Positions 25,206-33,687 are shown, counted from the first letter of the stretch. The stretch is DNA of 64,000 nt from Hymenobacter armeniacus (GCF_014699055.1 NZ_JACXAC010000005.1:434001-498000), one strand, 5' to 3'. Numbers and translations are program-made. Notes: generated by a model from the sequence alone, not told the origin.

Positions 25206-26264
25206 CTAAACCTTCCCCTGCCGGGTGGGCGCCATGGTGAGGCGCGTCAGGAAATCCACGGCCGGGGCGTAGCGGCTGCGCAGCTCGCGGTAGTGTTTCC
25301 AGGCCGCATCACGGTCGTGGCAAAGCTGCAGGCCGTGGGTGGCCAGCTCTTCGCAGGCCTCGTTGAACGCGGTGCGGCCAGACGTTTCGCCGCCGTCGTC
25401 GGGCAGCAGGGCGCTGGGCTCGGCCCCGGCTTTGGCGTCGAAAAAGCGGTACACGCGGTTCATGGCCAGGCAGCCGGCTTTGAAGGTAAGCTCGGCCTGC
25501 CGGGGCCGCTGGCCGTCGACGGCGGCAAAGAGCAGGGCGGCGGCGTCCAGAATCAGCCCGCCGGCCATCACCCAGGAGCGGCCCGGCTGCGGCGAGCGAA
25601 AAAACGACAAAATGGGCAGCGAGGTGTGGCTTTCCTCAATCTCGACAAACCATTGCTCCCAGGCGACCCACTGCGCGTCGTCGTTTTGCACCGAGCCGTC
25701 GTGGTTGAGCCAGCCCAGCAGGCAGGCGGCGGTGGGCGGCGTGCCGGCCCGCAGCTCCAGTAGCGCCACCGTCACCTCGCGCCGGGAAAACGCCTGGTAG
25801 ATGGTGGGCAGGTAAGAAAGCAGCAGCGTGAGCAGCAGCAGCCCCAGCGTGGCCTCCGAGTAGGTGAGGATGCCGCCCCCGACGCTGAAGTCGTCAATTG
25901 TGCCCAGGGTGAGTAAAGAGCTGCCGCTCAGTTGGTAGCAGTGCAGCCAAGTGCCCTCGCCCACGGCCCAGTACATGCCGGTGTAGCCCACGCTCACCAG
26001 GGCTTCCCACGCCACCGGCAGGGCCACCAGCGCCACCGGCGCATAATGCGCCATGATGCGGTCGCGCCGCTCGTAGGAATTGGCAAACCGGGCGGCCACG
26101 TCGAATAGCACCCGGATGCCCATGAACACCCACACGTTCAGCCGCACCACCTCGTTGCGGGGCAGCACAAACGAGCGAATGGCCGCCGATAACGTGGTGA
26201 CAACCAGCATCGCGCCGCCCAGGCCGGTAATGATGCGCAGGGCCAGCAGCCAGAAAGAATCCAT
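25206..26264 (-). CDS. Ion-channel-like membrane protein
   Basis: 352 aa. Hydrophobic segments lie at about 5-28, 70-95 and 145-165. Between the last two is 'YQLSGSSLLTLGTIDDF', placed like the pore helix and selectivity filter of two-TM potassium-channel domains (usually TxGYGD), though the filter is not canonical (TLGT). A cytoplasmic C-terminal region of about 180 residues follows, with many charged helices and no recognised domain. I infer a channel-like or mechanosensory protein; an unrelated membrane protein is possible. Confidence 0.6.
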   Translation of the reverse strand: MDSFWLLALRIITGLGGAMLVVTTLSAAIRSFVLPRNEVVRLNVWVFMGIRVLFDVAARFANSYERRDRIMAHYAPVALVALPVAWEALVSVGYTGMYWAVGEGTWLHCYQLSGSSLLTLGTIDDFSVGGGILTYSEATLGLLLLTLLLSYLPTIYQAFSRREVTVALLELRAGTPPTAACLLGWLNHDGSVQNDDAQWVAWEQWFVEIEESHTSLPILSFFRSPQPGRSWVMAGGLILDAAALLFAAVDGQRPRQAELTFKAGCLAMNRVYRFFDAKAGAEPSALLPDDGGETSGRTAFNEACEELATHGLQLCHDRDAAWKHYRELRSRYAPAVDFLTRLTMAPTRQGKV

Positions 26265-26290
26265 AACGTCATCAAACGCAAAATTCGGCC

Positions 26291-27322
26291 TTAAGGCCGA
26301 GACTCCTTTGAGAACGAATATTCTAAGCGCTGCCGACGGCTAGCCACCACGGCTGCGTACCGCTCGCGCAGGCCGACCGGCAGGCAGGAGCGGTCGAGCA
26401 GGGCTTGAATGGCCGTATCGTGCCCGACGATGTCGGCCAGCAGCTTCTGCACCCGGCGTGCGGGCAATCCCAAGCGCCGCCCGAACTCGGCAAAGTCGTC
26501 GTAGGCCAGGTAGGCATTGGCGGCGAAGCTGGGGGTTTCGTAGTCGTCTTTAAACAGCGGCATGGCCAGGCCGTTTTCGCCATCCACGTGCAGGGCAGTA
26601 TTGAGCAGGTCGTAAGCCGGCGTCAACACGTATTCTTCCCGCTCGATGAGGCGGTAAAGCGAAAAATTCTTGAGGTGGGCATCGCCATTGCCCACGAGGT
26701 AGTTGAAAAGAATCACCCGGAAAAACTCGTCCAACGCCAGCGGAGCCGCCGCCACGTACCGCCTGATAAGCTCGCCTACGTATTCGTAGCTGGCCGCATC
26801 GTACTTGTAGTTGGGGCCGTGCGTGGCGCGGCTGAACTGGCCAATCTGGGCGAAATCTTCCTGGTGCCGGCGTCCCAGCGGCGTCACGTCGAAGCGCCGC
26901 GTCAGATAGGCGCTCGGCGCGCCATCTGCAAAACGCAGCAGTGCGCAGGGGGCCACGTTGAGCTTGAATACCTGCCGTGCCAATTGCATGGTCAGGTGCT
27001 CATTGGCCGGTACCGCTTCGGCATTCCTGAGGTCGAGGCTACGCGGTGGGGGCTTCAGGATGTATTCCAGTTCGCCAGTTTCCTTGCTAAGCTCCAGTAC
27101 GTTGCCCACCAAGCGCATAGAGGCTTTAAATTGCACGCCGGAAATCGATGTGCGTTTGATGGCCTCAATCAGCAGGGTCTGGTATTCCTGGGGCAGGTCG
27201 CTCAGCAAAAAAGCCAGCTGCGGTGCCACCGTTCGGCCCTCGAAGAGCAGGGATGCGCATTTGCCGCAAAACCGCAACTGGTTGTTGGGCAGCTTCTTGT
27301 AGCAGCCGAGGCAGGTGGTCAT
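26291..27322 (-). CDS. hipT: HipT-like Ser/Thr kinase toxin with N-terminal zinc ribbon
   Basis: 343 aa. The HipA-type kinase core is intact: Gly-rich loop 'SISGVQFK' (S59/S61), ATP-contacting K90 in 'EYILKPP', catalytic 'GNGDAHLKN' (D214, N219) and metal-binding D238 in 'LTPAYDLL'. The HipA N-terminal subdomain is absent and encoded by the preceding gene. Residues 4-22 (C-x2-C ... C-x2-C) form a putative zinc ribbon. HipA/HipT kinases phosphorylate aminoacyl-tRNA synthetases and cause growth arrest; the SIS motif is the autophosphorylation site known in HipT. Starts on a TGATG overlap with hipS, showing translational coupling. The target here is unknown. Confidence 0.85.
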   Translation of the reverse strand: MTTCLGCYKKLPNNQLRFCGKCASLLFEGRTVAPQLAFLLSDLPQEYQTLLIEAIKRTSISGVQFKASMRLVGNVLELSKETGELEYILKPPPRSLDLRNAEAVPANEHLTMQLARQVFKLNVAPCALLRFADGAPSAYLTRRFDVTPLGRRHQEDFAQIGQFSRATHGPNYKYDAASYEYVGELIRRYVAAAPLALDEFFRVILFNYLVGNGDAHLKNFSLYRLIEREEYVLTPAYDLLNTALHVDGENGLAMPLFKDDYETPSFAANAYLAYDDFAEFGRRLGLPARRVQKLLADIVGHDTAIQALLDRSCLPVGLRERYAAVVASRRQRLEYSFSKESRP

Positions 27323-27648
27323 CAGTCGGGGAGTTTGCGCACCGTAATGGCACCAATGGTTTGCGACTCCGCCGTTTCCAGCAGCCGGGTGAACTCATCA
27401 CCTTCTTCAAGGTGCAACAATCTGATTTGCATGGACTTGTTTGTGCCCTCAGCCAGCAATCCCGAGAAAAAAGGAAACAGATAGTTGGACACGTATTCCT
27501 GGCGGGTGGTGGGCAGGCTCAGGCTAATGGGCGGCCCGGCGGTGGCCAGATAGGCATCGTCGTACCGAAACCGGTACGCCCGCTCGTCGCGCGACAGCAC
27601 ACCCACACGTCGGCCATTGTCCAGTACTTCTGCCCGTTGCGTCTTCAC
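27322..27648 (-). CDS. hipS: HipS-like protein: stand-alone HipA N-terminal domain
   Basis: 108 aa, corresponding to the N-subdomain-1 (couple_HipA) of full-length HipA: 'RAEVLDNGRRVGVLSRDE..YRFRYDDAYL', 'PPISLSLPTTRQEYVSNYLFPFF' and 'GLLAEG'. In the E. coli HipBST system the equivalent protein is the antitoxin that inhibits HipT, whereas HipB acts mainly as a DNA-binding augmenter. It overlaps hipB by ATGA and hipT by one base, so the three genes form one tight operon. The antitoxin role here is inferred from gene order. Confidence 0.83.
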   Translation of the reverse strand: MKTQRAEVLDNGRRVGVLSRDERAYRFRYDDAYLATAGPPISLSLPTTRQEYVSNYLFPFFSGLLAEGTNKSMQIRLLHLEEGDEFTRLLETAESQTIGAITVRKLPD

Positions 27649-27854
27649 AGTTGATGAGGCTTGATTATCGTTAGTTGCAGGCCCAACACAGCCAGCACCG
27701 CGCCCAGTTGTTTAAATCCGGGGTTGCCGCGCCCGTTTTCCCAGTCTATCAGTTGGCGGGCCGAAATACCGCCCAAGTCGGCTACCCGTTGTTGCGTAAT
27801 ACCCAATTCAGCCCGACGGGCAGCAAGGGAATTGCCTAGCTCTTCAACTGACAT
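27645..27854 (-). CDS. hipB: HipB-like helix-turn-helix regulator
   Basis: 69 aa Xre/HTH_3 protein: 'LAARRAELGITQQRVADLGGISARQLIDWENGRGNPGFKQLGAVLAVLGLQL'. It is the first gene of the hipBST operon and is expected to bind operators in the AT-rich DNA directly upstream, autorepressing the operon with its partners. It is slightly shorter than E. coli HipB. Confidence 0.88.
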   Translation of the reverse strand: MSVEELGNSLAARRAELGITQQRVADLGGISARQLIDWENGRGNPGFKQLGAVLAVLGLQLTIIKPHQL

Positions 27855-27994
27855 AATACTATAACCAAAAGAAAATTTGTTATCAACGAATGTATGAAAT
27901 ATAATTCAGACTTAGATTGAAAAATTCAATTTAATCCTGAATTTAATAATTGAAAGTTATAAAAGTGAAATAAGTTTCACTTATCCCACCCAGC
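27855..27994. promoter_or_regulatory. AT-rich promoter/operator region of hipBST
   Basis: Strikingly AT-rich compared with the surrounding DNA. It holds several short inverted repeats: ATAAC-N13-GTTAT (27861-27883), TTCAATT-N16-AATTGAA (27925-27954) and AAGTGAAA-N4-TTTCACTT (27963-27982). They are candidate HipB operators; the last could alternatively be a weak terminator for the LutB-like gene, whose stop is 13 bp away. No exact -7 box is evident. Confidence 0.5.
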
Positions 27995-29383
27995 CTATTG
28001 CCGGGCCCGCCACAGCTCCCGGAACGACTGCGGCGCAATGGCCAGCGCCGCGCGGCGCTTGCTCCAGCCCACCTGGCCCAGCAGGCGGCCCAGGCTCCAG
28101 TCCTTTATTTTGGCCGGCAGCACATCCAACGCCCAGCGGTGCTGCATGCTCCACTTCCAGAGGCCAATAGCGACTTTCTCCTCAGTCGGCGCGTAGCCTT
28201 CTTCCACGCTCTGCTTGCGGTTGAGCAAGAGTAAGTTGTGCAATGGAATGCGTACCGGGCACACTGTGGTGCAGGCGCCGCAGAGGCTGCTGGCGTAGCT
28301 CAGGTGCTTGTGCTCGGGCAGGCCGCTCAGGTGCGGGCTGATGACCGAGCCGATGGGACCGGAATACGTGGTTTCGTAGGTGTGGCCGCCGATGTTTTTG
28401 TACACGGGGCACACGTTGAGGCAGGCGCCACAGCGAATGCAGCGCAGCGCGGCGCGCTTGTCGGGCTGGGCCAGCAGGTTGGTGCGGCCGTTGTCGAGCA
28501 GGATGACCACCATTTCCTCGGGTCCGTCCACCTCATCGGGCTGGCGCGGGCCGAAGTACACCGTGTTGTACACCGTCACCTGCTGCCCCGTGCCGCTGGT
28601 GCTGAGCAAGGGCCAGAACAAGTCCAAATCCGTCAGCTGCGGAATGACCTTTTCGATGCCCACCACCGCAATGTGCAGCTTCGGAAAAGTGGCCGACAGG
28701 CGGGCGTTGCCTTCGTTCTCGGTCACGGCAATGGCGCCCTCTTTGGCAATGAGGAAGTTGCCGCCGGTCACGCCCACTTCGGCGCTGGTGTACTTGTGGC
28801 GCAGCAGGTGCCGGGCCGTGAGCACCAGCTGCTGGGCGTCGTCGGTGTGGGCAATGCCCAGGTGCTTCACAAAAATGTCGGCGATGTCGGCCTTGCTCAG
28901 GTGCATGGCCGGCGTCACAATGTGGTAGGGCCGCTCGCCGTTGAGCTGCACGATGTATTCGCCCAGGTCCGTCTCCACCGACTCAATGCCCCGGGTGGCC
29001 AAGTACTTGTTGAGGTGGATTTCTTCGGTGGTCATGCTCTTGGCCTTCACCACCGTTTTGGTGTTGCGCGCCGCCGTCAGCTTGCCGATTTCGGCCAAGG
29101 CTTCGGCCGCGTCGCGCGCCCAAATCACCCGCCCGCCGCGGGCCGTGAAGGCGGCTTCGAACTGCAGCAGGTACTCGTCCAGCTTCTCCAGCACGGTGGC
29201 TTTGAGGTAGGCGCCGCGGTCGCGGGCCAGCTCGTGCTGGTCGTAGAGCTTGAGGCCGGCGCTCACGGCCGCGTCGTACTTGCCGATGTTGAACCGGATT
29301 TTGCGGCGGTGCTCGCGGTCGAAGGCTTTGGCCTCGGCGTCGAGCTGGAACTGGTCGGCTTTGGCGTTGGTGGCGTTGGTCAT
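27995..29383 (-). CDS. lutB: LutB-like iron-sulfur protein (lactate utilisation family)
   Basis: 462 aa. An N-terminal LutB/LUD domain ('VVKAKSMTTEEIHLNKYLATRGIESVETDLGEYIVQL', 'GVTGGNFLIAKEGAIAVTENEGN') is followed by two ferredoxin-type motifs, 'CIRCGACLNVCPVY' near residue 315 and 'CGACTTVCPV' near 370, and a C-terminal helical region. LutB works with LutA and LutC to oxidise L-lactate to pyruvate; neither partner is in the window, so the assignment is by family only. The start overlaps the stop of the upstream M28 peptidase gene by ATGA. Confidence 0.88.
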   Translation of the reverse strand: MTNATNAKADQFQLDAEAKAFDREHRRKIRFNIGKYDAAVSAGLKLYDQHELARDRGAYLKATVLEKLDEYLLQFEAAFTARGGRVIWARDAAEALAEIGKLTAARNTKTVVKAKSMTTEEIHLNKYLATRGIESVETDLGEYIVQLNGERPYHIVTPAMHLSKADIADIFVKHLGIAHTDDAQQLVLTARHLLRHKYTSAEVGVTGGNFLIAKEGAIAVTENEGNARLSATFPKLHIAVVGIEKVIPQLTDLDLFWPLLSTSGTGQQVTVYNTVYFGPRQPDEVDGPEEMVVILLDNGRTNLLAQPDKRAALRCIRCGACLNVCPVYKNIGGHTYETTYSGPIGSVISPHLSGLPEHKHLSYASSLCGACTTVCPVRIPLHNLLLLNRKQSVEEGYAPTEEKVAIGLWKWSMQHRWALDVLPAKIKDWSLGRLLGQVGWSKRRAALAIAPQSFRELWRARQ

Positions 29384-31068
29384 GGCTTGTTGGAATCAAC
29401 CACAATGCGCTGCTCGCGGTTTGCCAGCTCCCAGGCGGTGTAGAACACCAGCTGGGCGCGCTCCGCTAATTTATCGAATTCGATTTTGTCCACGTCGTCG
29501 GTGGCCTTGTGGTAGTCGGCGTGCTCGCCGGTGGTGTAAAAAATGACCGGGATGCCGCGCCGCGCAAAATTGTAGTGGTCGGAGCGGTAGTAGATGTGCT
29601 CCGGCTCGTTGGGCACGTTGAAGCGGTAGTCCAGCTCCAGGTGCGTGTAGTCGCGGTTGGCCGCCTCGTTGATGCGGTGCAGGTCCGACGACAGCTTATC
29701 GGACCCCACCACGCACACAAAATGCCGCTTCGGGCCGTGCTTGCGGTCGGAGCGGCCCACCATGTCGATGTTCAAATCGGCAATGGTCTGGGCCAGCGGC
29801 AGCACCGGGTGCGCCGTGTAGTATTCGGAGCCAAAAAGCCCTTCTTCCTCGGCCGTCATCGCCACAAACAGAATGCTGCGCCGCGGCCCGTGGCCTTCGC
29901 GCTGGGCCTGGGCAAAGGCTTTGGCCAGCTGCAGCACCGCCACCGTGCCCGAGCCGTCGTCGTCGGCGCCGTTGTAAATGGTGTCGTGCTTCACCCCCAG
30001 GTGGTCGTAGTGGGCCGAAATCACCAGCACTTCTTCCTTTTTATCCGTGCCTTCCAGAAAGCCCAGCACGTTCTCGGTGGTGAGCTGCTGCTGGGCCTGC
30101 GGCAGATAAAACGTGGCCGTAGGCGGCTGGAAAGCGGCCCGCACCGGGCCGCCGGCCTGGCCCAGGGCCCGCACGTAGCCCAGCACCTCGGGCATGGTGG
30201 CGCCGGCCAGCCGCAGGCCCAACTCCTGCGAGGTCAGGAACACGCCAATGCCCGGCGGAATGCTCTCGCTCACCGTGTCGATGATGGCCGGCCCCGGGTC
30301 GGGCAGCGAAAACGCGGGCTCGCGCAACGCCGAACCAAACTGCTGGCCTTCCTTCCGAAACGCGGCCGAGGGCGCAAACGTGACCAGAAAAATGCTGCGC
30401 GCCCCGTGGGCCTTGGCCAGCGCCGCCTTGCGCAGGCCCGAGTCCCAGTAATCGGCCGCGCGGCCGCGCGGCTTCAGCAGCTTGCGGCCCCGGTCGTCCT
30501 GCGGCTCGCCCATCAGGGCCACCACGTCCTTGCCCTGCACGTCGAGGCCGGCGTAGTCGTTGTAAGTGCCCTGCTCCACTCCAAAGCCCACAAACACCGG
30601 CTGCCCCACCGTGGGCGCCAGGAACGGCGAAGGCATGGGCCCGTAGCTGAAAAAATCGTTCAGCCACTCGTAGCGCTGGCCGCCCACCTGCACGTAGCCG
30701 CCCGGGGCCGGCGTGCCGCGCAGCAGCGGGAAGTGCTGCAGATACGGGCTGTCGCCACCCTGCACGGGGCCTTGCAAGCCCAGCGCGGCAAATTGCTTCA
30801 CCAGAAACTCGGCGGCCATCTTCTGCCCGGGCTGCCCCGCCTCGCGCCCCTGAAAGGCGTCCGACGCCACCACCGTCAGGTTTTCGCGCAGCTCCTCGGG
30901 CCGGATGGTGGCGGCATAGGTGCGGGCCCAGTCCGGGGCGGCGGGCGCAGCCGGCGGGGGAGGGGCTCCGCCCTTGGTTTTGATTTTAATCTTGGCGGGC
31001 GCCTGCTGCGCGGTGGCGGGCAAGCAGGAAATCAGGGCCACAAGGCCGCACAGTAGCAGTTGTTTCAT
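29380..31068 (-). CDS. Secreted M28-family zinc peptidase, copy 1
   Basis: 562 aa from the ATG at 31068, which gives a signal peptide (MKQLLLCGLVALISCLPATA). A PA-like insert domain ('GYVQVGGQRYEW...VFVGFGVEQGTYNDYAGLDVQGKDVVAL') precedes the M28 catalytic domain: zinc ligands in 'SAHYDHLG', 'NGADDDGSG', 'AEEEGLFGSEYY', 'DMVGRSD' and 'GEHADYHKATDD'. It is predicted to be a periplasmic or exported aminopeptidase. The C-terminus (RIVVDSNKP) is identical to that of the neighbouring paralogue. Its stop overlaps the LutB-like start by 4 nt. Confidence 0.9.
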   Translation of the reverse strand: MKQLLLCGLVALISCLPATAQQAPAKIKIKTKGGAPPPPAAPAAPDWARTYAATIRPEELRENLTVVASDAFQGREAGQPGQKMAAEFLVKQFAALGLQGPVQGGDSPYLQHFPLLRGTPAPGGYVQVGGQRYEWLNDFFSYGPMPSPFLAPTVGQPVFVGFGVEQGTYNDYAGLDVQGKDVVALMGEPQDDRGRKLLKPRGRAADYWDSGLRKAALAKAHGARSIFLVTFAPSAAFRKEGQQFGSALREPAFSLPDPGPAIIDTVSESIPPGIGVFLTSQELGLRLAGATMPEVLGYVRALGQAGGPVRAAFQPPTATFYLPQAQQQLTTENVLGFLEGTDKKEEVLVISAHYDHLGVKHDTIYNGADDDGSGTVAVLQLAKAFAQAQREGHGPRRSILFVAMTAEEEGLFGSEYYTAHPVLPLAQTIADLNIDMVGRSDRKHGPKRHFVCVVGSDKLSSDLHRINEAANRDYTHLELDYRFNVPNEPEHIYYRSDHYNFARRGIPVIFYTTGEHADYHKATDDVDKIEFDKLAERAQLVFYTAWELANREQRIVVDSNKP

Positions 31069-31096
31069 ACGGGGGAACACGCGCCCTAAAAGTAGC

Positions 31097-31140
31097 AGAA
31101 CGTCCTGCTCCAACTGCGTACAGTCGAAGCAGGACGTTCT
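31097..31140. repeat. Hairpin between M28 paralogues
   Basis: Perfect 13-bp arms (AGAACGTCCTGCT / AGCAGGACGTTCT) separated by 18 nt. It lies between the stop of copy 2 and the start of copy 1. It has no strong T-run and looks like an intergenic palindromic repeat more than a terminator. Confidence 0.7.
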
Positions 31141-31165
31141 ACAATCAGTGGTTCAGAAAACCGAA

Positions 31166-32830
31166 TTACGGCTTGTTCGAGTCCACGACGATGCGGCCGT
31201 CGCGGTTGGCCAGCTCCCAAGCCAGGTGGAACACCAGCTTGGCGCGCTTCTCCATCTTCGGAAACTCAATCTTGCTGATTTCGTCGGTTTCCTTGTGGTA
31301 GTCGGCGTGCACGCCGTTGAAAAAGAAGGCCACCGGGACCTTGTTCACGGCAAAGTTGTAGTGGTCCGAACGGTAGTAGAAGCGGTTCGGGTCGGCGGGG
31401 TCGTCGAAGCGGTAGTCCAGGTCGAGCTGGGTGTACTTCTTGTTCTGCTCCTCCTGAATCACCTTCAGCTCCGAGGCCAGCTTGTCGGAGCCGATGACGT
31501 ACACGTAGTCCGGCTTGCCTTCGTGCTCCACGTCAGTGCGCCCAATCATGTCCACGTTCAGGTCGGCCTCCGTCTGGGCCAGCGGGAAAATGGGGTGCTT
31601 CGAGTAGTATTCCGAGCCAAACAGGCCTTTTTCTTCCCCCGTCACGCTCAGGAACAGCAGGCTGCGGCGCGGGCCGTGGCCTTCGGCCTTGGCCTTGGCG
31701 AAGGCCTCGGCAATGGTCACGATGCCCGACGTGCCCGAGCCGTCGTCGTCGGCGCCGTTGAACACCTTGCCGTCCTGAATGCCCAGGTGGTCGTGGTGCG
31801 CCGAAATCACGATGATGTCTTCCTTCTTGTCGGTGCCCTCAATGAAACCCAGCACGTTTTCCGTTTCCACGGGCGTGTGCTTGCGCTCGGCCTTAATCTG
31901 CATGGGCACGAGCTTGAAGGCCGATTTTACCGGTTGCTTCGTGCTATTGATTTTGGCCAGGTAAGCTTGCACGGCGGCATCCTTGGCGCCGAGGGCGGCC
32001 AGGCCCACGGCCGGCGAAATGAAGAACGACGGCACGCGGCTCGATTTCTCCGTGCTAGGCATCACCGTCGACGGGCGGGAGATGTAGGGCGCCAGGCGAG
32101 CGGCCTGCTTGGCAAAGTTGTCATTGGGGTTGAAGCTCACAAAAAACGCCGTGCGGGCGCCTTTCTGGGCGGCCAGCTGGGCCTTGGCGCGGTAGTCGTT
32201 GCCCCACTTGGTGGGAGCACCGTCGGCGCTCAGCAAGGCTTTGCCGCCGTCGCCGGTGGGCTCGCCCAGCAGAATGAGCACGTCCTTGCCCGCCACGTCC
32301 ACGCCGGCATAGTCGGAGTAGCCGGGCTGCTCGATGCCGTAGCCCACAAACACGGGCTTCACCGTGGTTTCGGTGGCAAAGGGCGAGTCGCCCATGCCGT
32401 AGAAGTCCGTCAGCCACTTGTAGCTGGTTTTGCCCACTTTCAGGGTGGCGCCGTCGGCCCAGGTCACCTGCTCCACGTTGAAGTGCTGCTGGTACGGGTC
32501 GTTGCTGGCGGCCACGGGGCCGGTCAGGCCGGCATTTTTGAATTGGGTGGCCACGTAGGCCGCGGCCATGTGCTGGCCCTTGGTGCCGGTTTCGCGGCCT
32601 TCGTACTCGTCCGAGGCCAGCACCGAGAGGTGGGCGCGCAGGCGCTCGGCGTTCACCAGGTCGGCGTATTTCACGCTCCAGTCTTCCGCGGCGGGGGCCA
32701 CGGGCTGCGTAGCCGGTGCGGCCGTGGGGGCGTTTTTGCCCGGCTTGGTCTTGATTTTTACCTTCTGCGCCTGCACAGAAGTGGCGCTGGCCAGGGCCAG
32801 CAGGGCAATCAGCAACGTTTTATTCGTCAT
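31166..32830 (-). CDS. Secreted M28-family zinc peptidase, copy 2
   Basis: 554 aa from the ATG at 32830 (signal peptide MTNKTLLIALLALASATSVQA); the frame runs upstream to 32887 without homology. The architecture matches copy 1: Lys/Pro/Ala-rich linker, PA-like domain ('VFVGYGIEQPGYSDYAGVDVAGKDVLILLGEP') and M28 domain with ligands in 'SAHHDHLG', 'NGADDDGSG', 'GEEKGLFGSEYY', 'DMIGRTD' and 'GVHADYHKETDE'. The pair arose by tandem duplication. Predicted exported aminopeptidase; substrate unknown. Confidence 0.9.
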   Translation of the reverse strand: MTNKTLLIALLALASATSVQAQKVKIKTKPGKNAPTAAPATQPVAPAAEDWSVKYADLVNAERLRAHLSVLASDEYEGRETGTKGQHMAAAYVATQFKNAGLTGPVAASNDPYQQHFNVEQVTWADGATLKVGKTSYKWLTDFYGMGDSPFATETTVKPVFVGYGIEQPGYSDYAGVDVAGKDVLILLGEPTGDGGKALLSADGAPTKWGNDYRAKAQLAAQKGARTAFFVSFNPNDNFAKQAARLAPYISRPSTVMPSTEKSSRVPSFFISPAVGLAALGAKDAAVQAYLAKINSTKQPVKSAFKLVPMQIKAERKHTPVETENVLGFIEGTDKKEDIIVISAHHDHLGIQDGKVFNGADDDGSGTSGIVTIAEAFAKAKAEGHGPRRSLLFLSVTGEEKGLFGSEYYSKHPIFPLAQTEADLNVDMIGRTDVEHEGKPDYVYVIGSDKLASELKVIQEEQNKKYTQLDLDYRFDDPADPNRFYYRSDHYNFAVNKVPVAFFFNGVHADYHKETDEISKIEFPKMEKRAKLVFHLAWELANRDGRIVVDSNKP

Positions 32831-32905
32831 CAGAAAGGAAAATGGTGGGAGTAGGTTTAAATGATTTGGGCAGAGCCGCGTCTCCACGCAGACGGGCCGG
32901 GCGGC

Positions 32906-33385
32906 TTAGCTGCGCGTGATGAGCACGGTGGCGTAGGCCGCCACGCCTTCCTGCCGACCCACAAACCCCAGTTTCTCGGTGGTGGTTGCTTTGATGGAGA
33001 TATCATCCTCGGCAATGCCCATCACCGCCGCCAGCACGCGCTGCATCTCGGCGATGTGCGGGTTCACCTTGGGCCGCTCCAGGCAGATGGTGGAGTCGAT
33101 GTTGCCCACCTCGTAGCCTTTCGAGCGCAGCAGGCGCATTACCTCGCTCAGCAGGCGCTTCGAGTCGATGCCTTTGTACTGCGGGTCGGTGTCGGGGAAG
33201 TGAAAGCCGATGTCGCGCAGGTTGGCGGCGCCCAGCAGTGCATCGCAGATGACGTGGATGAGCACGTCGGCATCGGAATGGCCCAGGGCGCCGTGGGTGT
33301 GCGGCACCTGAATGCCGCCGAGCCAGAAGGGCAGGCCCTCCTGCAGTTGGTGAACGTCGTAGCCGAAGCCGGTGCGAATTTTCAT
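32906..33385 (-). CDS. ispF: 2-C-methyl-D-erythritol 2,4-cyclodiphosphate synthase
   Basis: 159 aa, full length. Fifth step of the MEP isoprenoid pathway. Metal ligands D10, H12 and H44 are in 'GYDVH' and 'SDADVLIH'; the substrate loop 'DIGFHFPDTDPQYKGIDS' and C-terminal 'TTTEKLGFVGRQEGVAAYA' are present. The presence of ispF shows that the organism makes isoprenoids by the MEP route. A minus-strand TACTTTTG box (33424-33431) lies 38 nt upstream. Confidence 0.97.
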   Translation of the reverse strand: MKIRTGFGYDVHQLQEGLPFWLGGIQVPHTHGALGHSDADVLIHVICDALLGAANLRDIGFHFPDTDPQYKGIDSKRLLSEVMRLLRSKGYEVGNIDSTICLERPKVNPHIAEMQRVLAAVMGIAEDDISIKATTTEKLGFVGRQEGVAAYATVLITRS

Positions 33386-33582
33386 AAGGGTGGGGAAAGG
33401 TGGCGGGCCCAGCGGGGCCGGCGCAAAAGTACCGGCCGGCCGCTGCCCGCGCCACGCCGGCCCACGGCCCGGGTTAACAAAAAAATAATCGGATGATGCG
33501 ATGCTATTAAGCTAAATTTATTAGCTTTGCATTGCTACTGTATTTAGTCGAGTGCGTGAGGGTTCCACGAAAATTTTCGCTC

Positions 33583-33687
33583 ATGGCCAAAATAAATCGT
33601 CCGCTCATCCGTCCATCCCCGAGCGAAAAGCCTTGCTGGCCGTGGCTGAGCCGCAAAAAAAACCGTCGGAAACTTTGGGCACAATAA
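33583..33687 (+). CDS. Possible 34-aa basic peptide
   Basis: A short ATG-to-TAA frame encoding a Lys/Arg/Trp-rich peptide (starts MAKINRPLIRPSP, ends RRKLWAQ). It lies downstream of a perfect TAGCTTTG box (33522-33529) and ends just before the tetR -7 box. It may be a leader peptide or chance; it has no recognised homologue. Confidence 0.2.
   Translation: MAKINRPLIRPSPSEKPCWPWLSRKKNRRKLWAQ

Noticed and set aside
28238..32854. Long plus-strand frames (28238-29443, 29509-31056, 30920-32854)
   Set aside because: Antisense to the LutB-like gene and both M28 genes; His/Val/Ala-rich mirror proteins with no recognisable domains.
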